Shown here: positions 61,426 to 64,000 of the stretch, one piece after another
Numbering within the stretch: the first letter of the stretch is position 1
Layout: every line of letters starts with the position of its first letter
Assembly: GCA_964462515.1 (NCBI GenBank)
Contig: CAYWXK010000002.1
Coordinates: forward strand, 62,001-126,000
Source of the DNA: CAYWXK01 sp964462515
GTDB taxonomy: Bacteria > Planctomycetota > Phycisphaerae > Sedimentisphaerales > Anaerobacaceae
DNA: 64,000 bases
Direction of reading: 5' to 3'
Translations under genes and position numbers: made by a program
The notes under the pieces: model-generated
Seen by the model: the letters and a program-made list of their open reading frames with translations, nothing else
Told to the model about the DNA's origin: nothing
The model's database searches: none

Positions 61426-62331
61426 ATGAAACGGCGAGAATTCCTGACTATGTCGCTGGCGGGGGTGGGCGGGGTATTGCTCGGGTCAAGATTCACATTG
61501 GCCCAGGAACAAAAGCCCAAGACGTTCGACCCATACGAGCTTGTGCCGCTCGGAAAGACAAAAATTAAGGTCTCCCGCGTTGGGTTCGGCACGGGAATGC
61601 GAGGCGGAAACCGCCAGTCCAACCAGACCCGCCTGGGAAAAGAAAAATTTGAGTCGTTATTGCAAGCCGCGTATGAGCAAGGGGTAAGGCTGTTTGATAT
61701 GGCGGACCTTTACGGGACGCACCCGTACGTAGCCAGCGCGCTTGCCAAGATGCGCCGTAAAGATTACGTAATTTCCACAAAAATCTGGTGGCGCAGAGGC
61801 GGGATACCCGATAAGGAACGGCCTGACAGCGACGTGGTTGTGCAGCGATTCCTCAAGGAGCTGAACACCGACTATATTGACATAATACTATTGCACTGCG
61901 TGGACTTTGCAAAGTGGCCTGAAGAATTAAGTAAGCAGATGGAGATTCTGGACGGTCTCAAAAAGAAAGGCATCATCCGCGCACACGGCGTCTCGTGCCA
62001 TTCGTTTGAGGCTCTGGAGGCGGCTGCCAACGAACCGTGGGTCGATTCAATACATGTTCGTATCAATGCATACGGCGAAAAAATGGATGCGCCTGTTGAA
62101 AAGGTTGCCCCTGTGCTTAAGAATATGCACGATGCAGGCAAGGGTGTGATAGGAATGAAGCTGATAGGCGAGGGTAGTTTCCGAAATAGCGATGAAAAAC
62201 GAGACGGCTCCATCCGATACGTGCTCGGATTAGGCTGCGTCAATGCAATGGTCGTGGGCTTCGAAAAACTCGAAGAAATTGACGACTTTGCAGCTCGCGT
62301 CCGCAAAGTGCCTGTTGAAGTCAAAACATAA
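61426..62331 (+). CDS. Tat-exported aldo/keto reductase
   Basis: A 301-residue member of the aldo/keto reductase superfamily with a twin-arginine signal (MKRREFLTMSLAGVGG, RR followed by EFL). The barrel carries VGFGTG, FDMADLYG (catalytic Asp and Tyr), STKIWW (Lys) and ILLHCVD (His), followed by GVSCHSFEAL. Such exported AKRs are common in planctomycetes and verrucomicrobia. Export through Tat suggests a folded, cofactor-loaded enzyme acting in the periplasm; substrate probably a sugar or aldehyde, unproven. Confidence 0.9.
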   Translation: MKRREFLTMSLAGVGGVLLGSRFTLAQEQKPKTFDPYELVPLGKTKIKVSRVGFGTGMRGGNRQSNQTRLGKEKFESLLQAAYEQGVRLFDMADLYGTHPYVASALAKMRRKDYVISTKIWWRRGGIPDKERPDSDVVVQRFLKELNTDYIDIILLHCVDFAKWPEELSKQMEILDGLKKKGIIRAHGVSCHSFEALEAAANEPWVDSIHVRINAYGEKMDAPVEKVAPVLKNMHDAGKGVIGMKLIGEGSFRNSDEKRDGSIRYVLGLGCVNAMVVGFEKLEEIDDFAARVRKVPVEVKT

Positions 62332-62642
62332 TTTAGTTATACACCAAAATTATCAAACCGAAACATAGAGAGCTTAAGAAATTTTCTATTTTATTGCTCA
62401 TTTTCGGCCGCCCTTTAGCAAGTCCGAAAACACAGATAAACTGTCCCCTGACAATTGATGGACGTTTTGTCTGAATCTATAACTAAGTAAGCTCCGCTTG
62501 CCCCAAAACCAAAAACTATCTGGTTATAGGGCTACACAATAAACGGCCCGCGAACCCCCTTTACCCCTAAAGCATCACTGCAATTTCGCCGAACCTAAAT
62601 GAATGAGAGAACTGTTGCCGACCTCGGTGGAGTATAAAACAA
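62332..62642. other. Intergenic region, 311 bases
   Basis: No gene or clear promoter consensus seen; no repeats of the families described elsewhere. Confidence 0.4.
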
Positions 62643-63278
62643 ATGCTTATAGAAGATAAAAATCGACGCACAAGACTGCGTCTTCTCATAAAAAAACTGA
62701 ACAAAGAACGCAAACAACAAGCAAAGAAAATAGACATACTTTGCAACGACTTTATTACTGCGCAGAAAAATTTTATCAAAAAACTCAATAACATTACATT
62801 CGCAACCAATTTCTACGAATCCATCCTCGGAACAACCGATTTAGCTGCCCTTTTACAGGCTGCTGTAAGGCTCATCCGCGATGAGATTGCCGATGTGAAC
62901 GTTACCTTCTTCCTGCGGCAAGAAGAAAACTTCCAGCTGCATATATTTGAAAGCGAACAATCTACCACCCTTGAAAATCAGCATCTTGAAAACTATTTTA
63001 CGGCCGAGCTAATTGATAATATCTGCAACTCCAACAAAATCTGCACCCTCGATGATATGTTTGCAATGGGTTTTGAGGGCAACCTCACCGGACTAAACAA
63101 AATCTCAGCAGTAACAATCCCATTGGGCCTGGCCGGCTCCTCACTCGGCTTTATGCTGATTTACCGCTCATCAGAAAACAAACTAACTGCAGAAGAGCTA
63201 AATAACATAACCGCCGTAACGTGCGGGCTTTCACAGGCAATACAATCCTGCCAGGCACTTCTAAACTCCACAGATTAA
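62643..63278 (+). CDS. GAF-like domain protein with N-terminal coiled coil
   Basis: A 211-residue protein. The first 60 residues are lysine/arginine/glutamine-rich and predicted coiled coil (LRLLIKKLNKERKQQAKKIDILCN). The rest has the alpha/beta pattern of a GAF domain (LAALLQAAVRLIRDEI, VNVTFFLRQ, ISAVTIPLGLAGSSLGFMLIYR, LTAEELNNITAVTCGLSQAI). GAF domains bind small ligands or dimerise in signalling proteins. No output domain is present, so it may be an adapter with the next gene, also coiled coil. Similarity is by pattern only. Confidence 0.65.
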   Translation: MLIEDKNRRTRLRLLIKKLNKERKQQAKKIDILCNDFITAQKNFIKKLNNITFATNFYESILGTTDLAALLQAAVRLIRDEIADVNVTFFLRQEENFQLHIFESEQSTTLENQHLENYFTAELIDNICNSNKICTLDDMFAMGFEGNLTGLNKISAVTIPLGLAGSSLGFMLIYRSSENKLTAEELNNITAVTCGLSQAIQSCQALLNSTD

Positions 63279-63434
63279 AAATTCGCCGCAAAACCGATAT
63301 CCTCCTGAATCCTGAAGCCAAAACAAATCTCTGTTTTGCAGAAATAACTTGCACTTGTGTAAAGAAAACTCTTTAATATGACTGACTTGCAGCGAATATA
63401 TTGGCTCTCTCGACTTTTTTAGAACAGGCCGAGG

Positions 63435-63450
63435 TCAGGTGAAAACCTGA
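63435..63450 (+). other. GAAA-tetraloop hairpin before the last gene
   Basis: TCAGGT (63435-63440), GAAA loop, ACCTGA (63445-63450): a perfect 6-bp stem closed by a GNRA-type tetraloop, 7 bases before the ATG at 63458. It occupies the place of the ribosome binding site and may hold back translation. Confidence 0.45.
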
Positions 63451-63457
63451 ATCGAAA

Positions 63458-64000
63458 ATGGCTTCGTTATTGGAAAACCTTAAAATGAAGTTAAAGGACT
63501 TGTGGAAGGCCGCAAATAGCTGGCTACAGGCCCACAAATTACTCAAGGCGCCGGATCCTCAGCTCCAGATAGACAACCAGGGCCTCATCAGCCAGGAAGC
63601 GGATGTAACAGGGTCGGCTGCTGCCCAAGAGCTTAGCGAGACTGACAAGGTTTTGGTAAAACCGGTCAAGCCGGCCGATAAGCAGGAGTCGCTCGATAAG
63701 TTCCAGGAGGGCTTCGACAAACTTATCGAGCAACTGCAAGGTATCAATGAGCATTTGAATCAGCAAATTACCCAGCACCAGAAATTGATGGGCCGAATCG
63801 AACAACTACCGCAACTGCTCGAAAGCTTCCCCGCTGTTGTAGAAAGCCAGAAGCAAATAGTAGAAGAGCTGCTCGAACAATTAAGGTCAACCGCTACAAA
63901 ACAGCAGCAGTTCGTGGACACCGTTGAGAAGATTCCTGACCAGATTTCCAGGCAATCCGATACTTTGGTTGATATTGACCATCAGCTCGCAGCGGCAGCC
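63458..64000 (+). CDS. Coiled-coil protein, 5' part (runs off the window)
   Basis: Open from ATG 63458 to the end of the window (181 codons, no stop). The sequence is rich in Gln, Glu, Leu and Lys and shows long heptad patterns (DKFQEGFDKLIEQLQGINEH, QKLMGRIEQLPQLLESF, VVESQKQIVEELLEQL). It begins MASLLENLKMKLKDLWKAAN. No membrane segment or catalytic motif is seen in this part. It follows the GAF-like protein by 179 bases in the same direction and may be its partner. The function cannot be told from this fragment. Confidence 0.6.
   Translation, partial: MASLLENLKMKLKDLWKAANSWLQAHKLLKAPDPQLQIDNQGLISQEADVTGSAAAQELSETDKVLVKPVKPADKQESLDKFQEGFDKLIEQLQGINEHLNQQITQHQKLMGRIEQLPQLLESFPAVVESQKQIVEELLEQLRSTATKQQQFVDTVEKIPDQISRQSDTLVDIDHQLAAAA

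Noticed and set aside
1..64000. tRNA and rRNA genes
   Set aside because: I looked for TTCGAATC-type T-loops with matching acceptor stems and for conserved rRNA words and saw none; a covariance-model scan was not possible here.

Overview
The window reads as chromosomal DNA from a Gram-negative planctomycete of the Phycisphaerae / Sedimentisphaerales type (inference; no rRNA gene is present to confirm it). Reasons: secreted proteins end in dockerin-like repeats of the form G-D-x-D-G-D-x-x-V-(D/N)-x-x-D-L ... W; there is a prepilin-like protein with a C-terminal H-x9-DG motif; an ECF sigma factor sits next to a membrane serine/threonine kinase; McsA/McsB occurs together with lpxB (lipid A); and intergenic DNA is full of short dispersed repeats. 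No tRNA, rRNA or CRISPR array was found.

Layout. 1-7.7 kb is mostly housekeeping: the end of an S9 peptidase, coaD, a PTPS-III type pterin enzyme, mcsA-mcsB (protein arginine phosphorylation), dnaK behind a full-consensus sigma-54 promoter, and convergent mnmE. mnmE follows yidC and a metallophosphoesterase on the minus strand (10.5-6.2 kb). 10.7-16 kb holds a sigma factor/kinase pair, a duplicated-domain lipoprotein and a stand-alone corrinoid protein. 16.1-19.6 kb is a single-chain restriction-modification enzyme. 20.3-21.5 kb is lpxB, preceded by a repeat-rich 0.7 kb. 21.9-27.5 kb holds a tiny membrane peptide gene and a giant secreted gingipain-like protease with a dockerin end. 27.8-29.2 kb has a TIGR03790 protein and a decayed second copy of its 5' end.

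29.2-49.0 kb is one long minus-strand exopolysaccharide/O-antigen locus: GDP-fucose synthesis (gmd, fcl), an NDP-sugar epimerase, wecB, a sugar aminotransferase, two methyltransferases, a DUF2723 membrane protein, flippase, O-antigen ligase/polymerase, two GT4 glycosyltransferases, a FemAB/GNAT-like protein, a beta-propeller protein, a TIM-barrel-like exported protein and a polyprenyl-phosphate sugar transferase. One wecA/tagO-type gene is inserted in the opposite direction. Together these make nucleotide sugars, start a glycan on undecaprenyl phosphate, extend, decorate, flip and polymerise it.

49.6-64 kb is mixed: a secreted ADP-ribosylglycohydrolase-dockerin protein, a two-domain PTPS, a membrane protein, an HNH nuclease gene bracketed by 53-bp direct repeats, an SGNH lipoprotein, the prfB-pepA-folE run (prfB with a +1 programmed frameshift), a GC-rich pair (dockerin protein, prepilin-like protein), a 2H phosphoesterase, a Tat-exported aldo/keto reductase, a GAF-like protein and the start of a coiled-coil protein running off the end. 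The most unusual points are the sigma-54 signal before dnaK, the two distinct PTPS types, the dispersed repeats that have entered coding sequence (mnmE, possibly yidC), the HNH gene between direct repeats, and the exported ADP-ribosylglycohydrolase.
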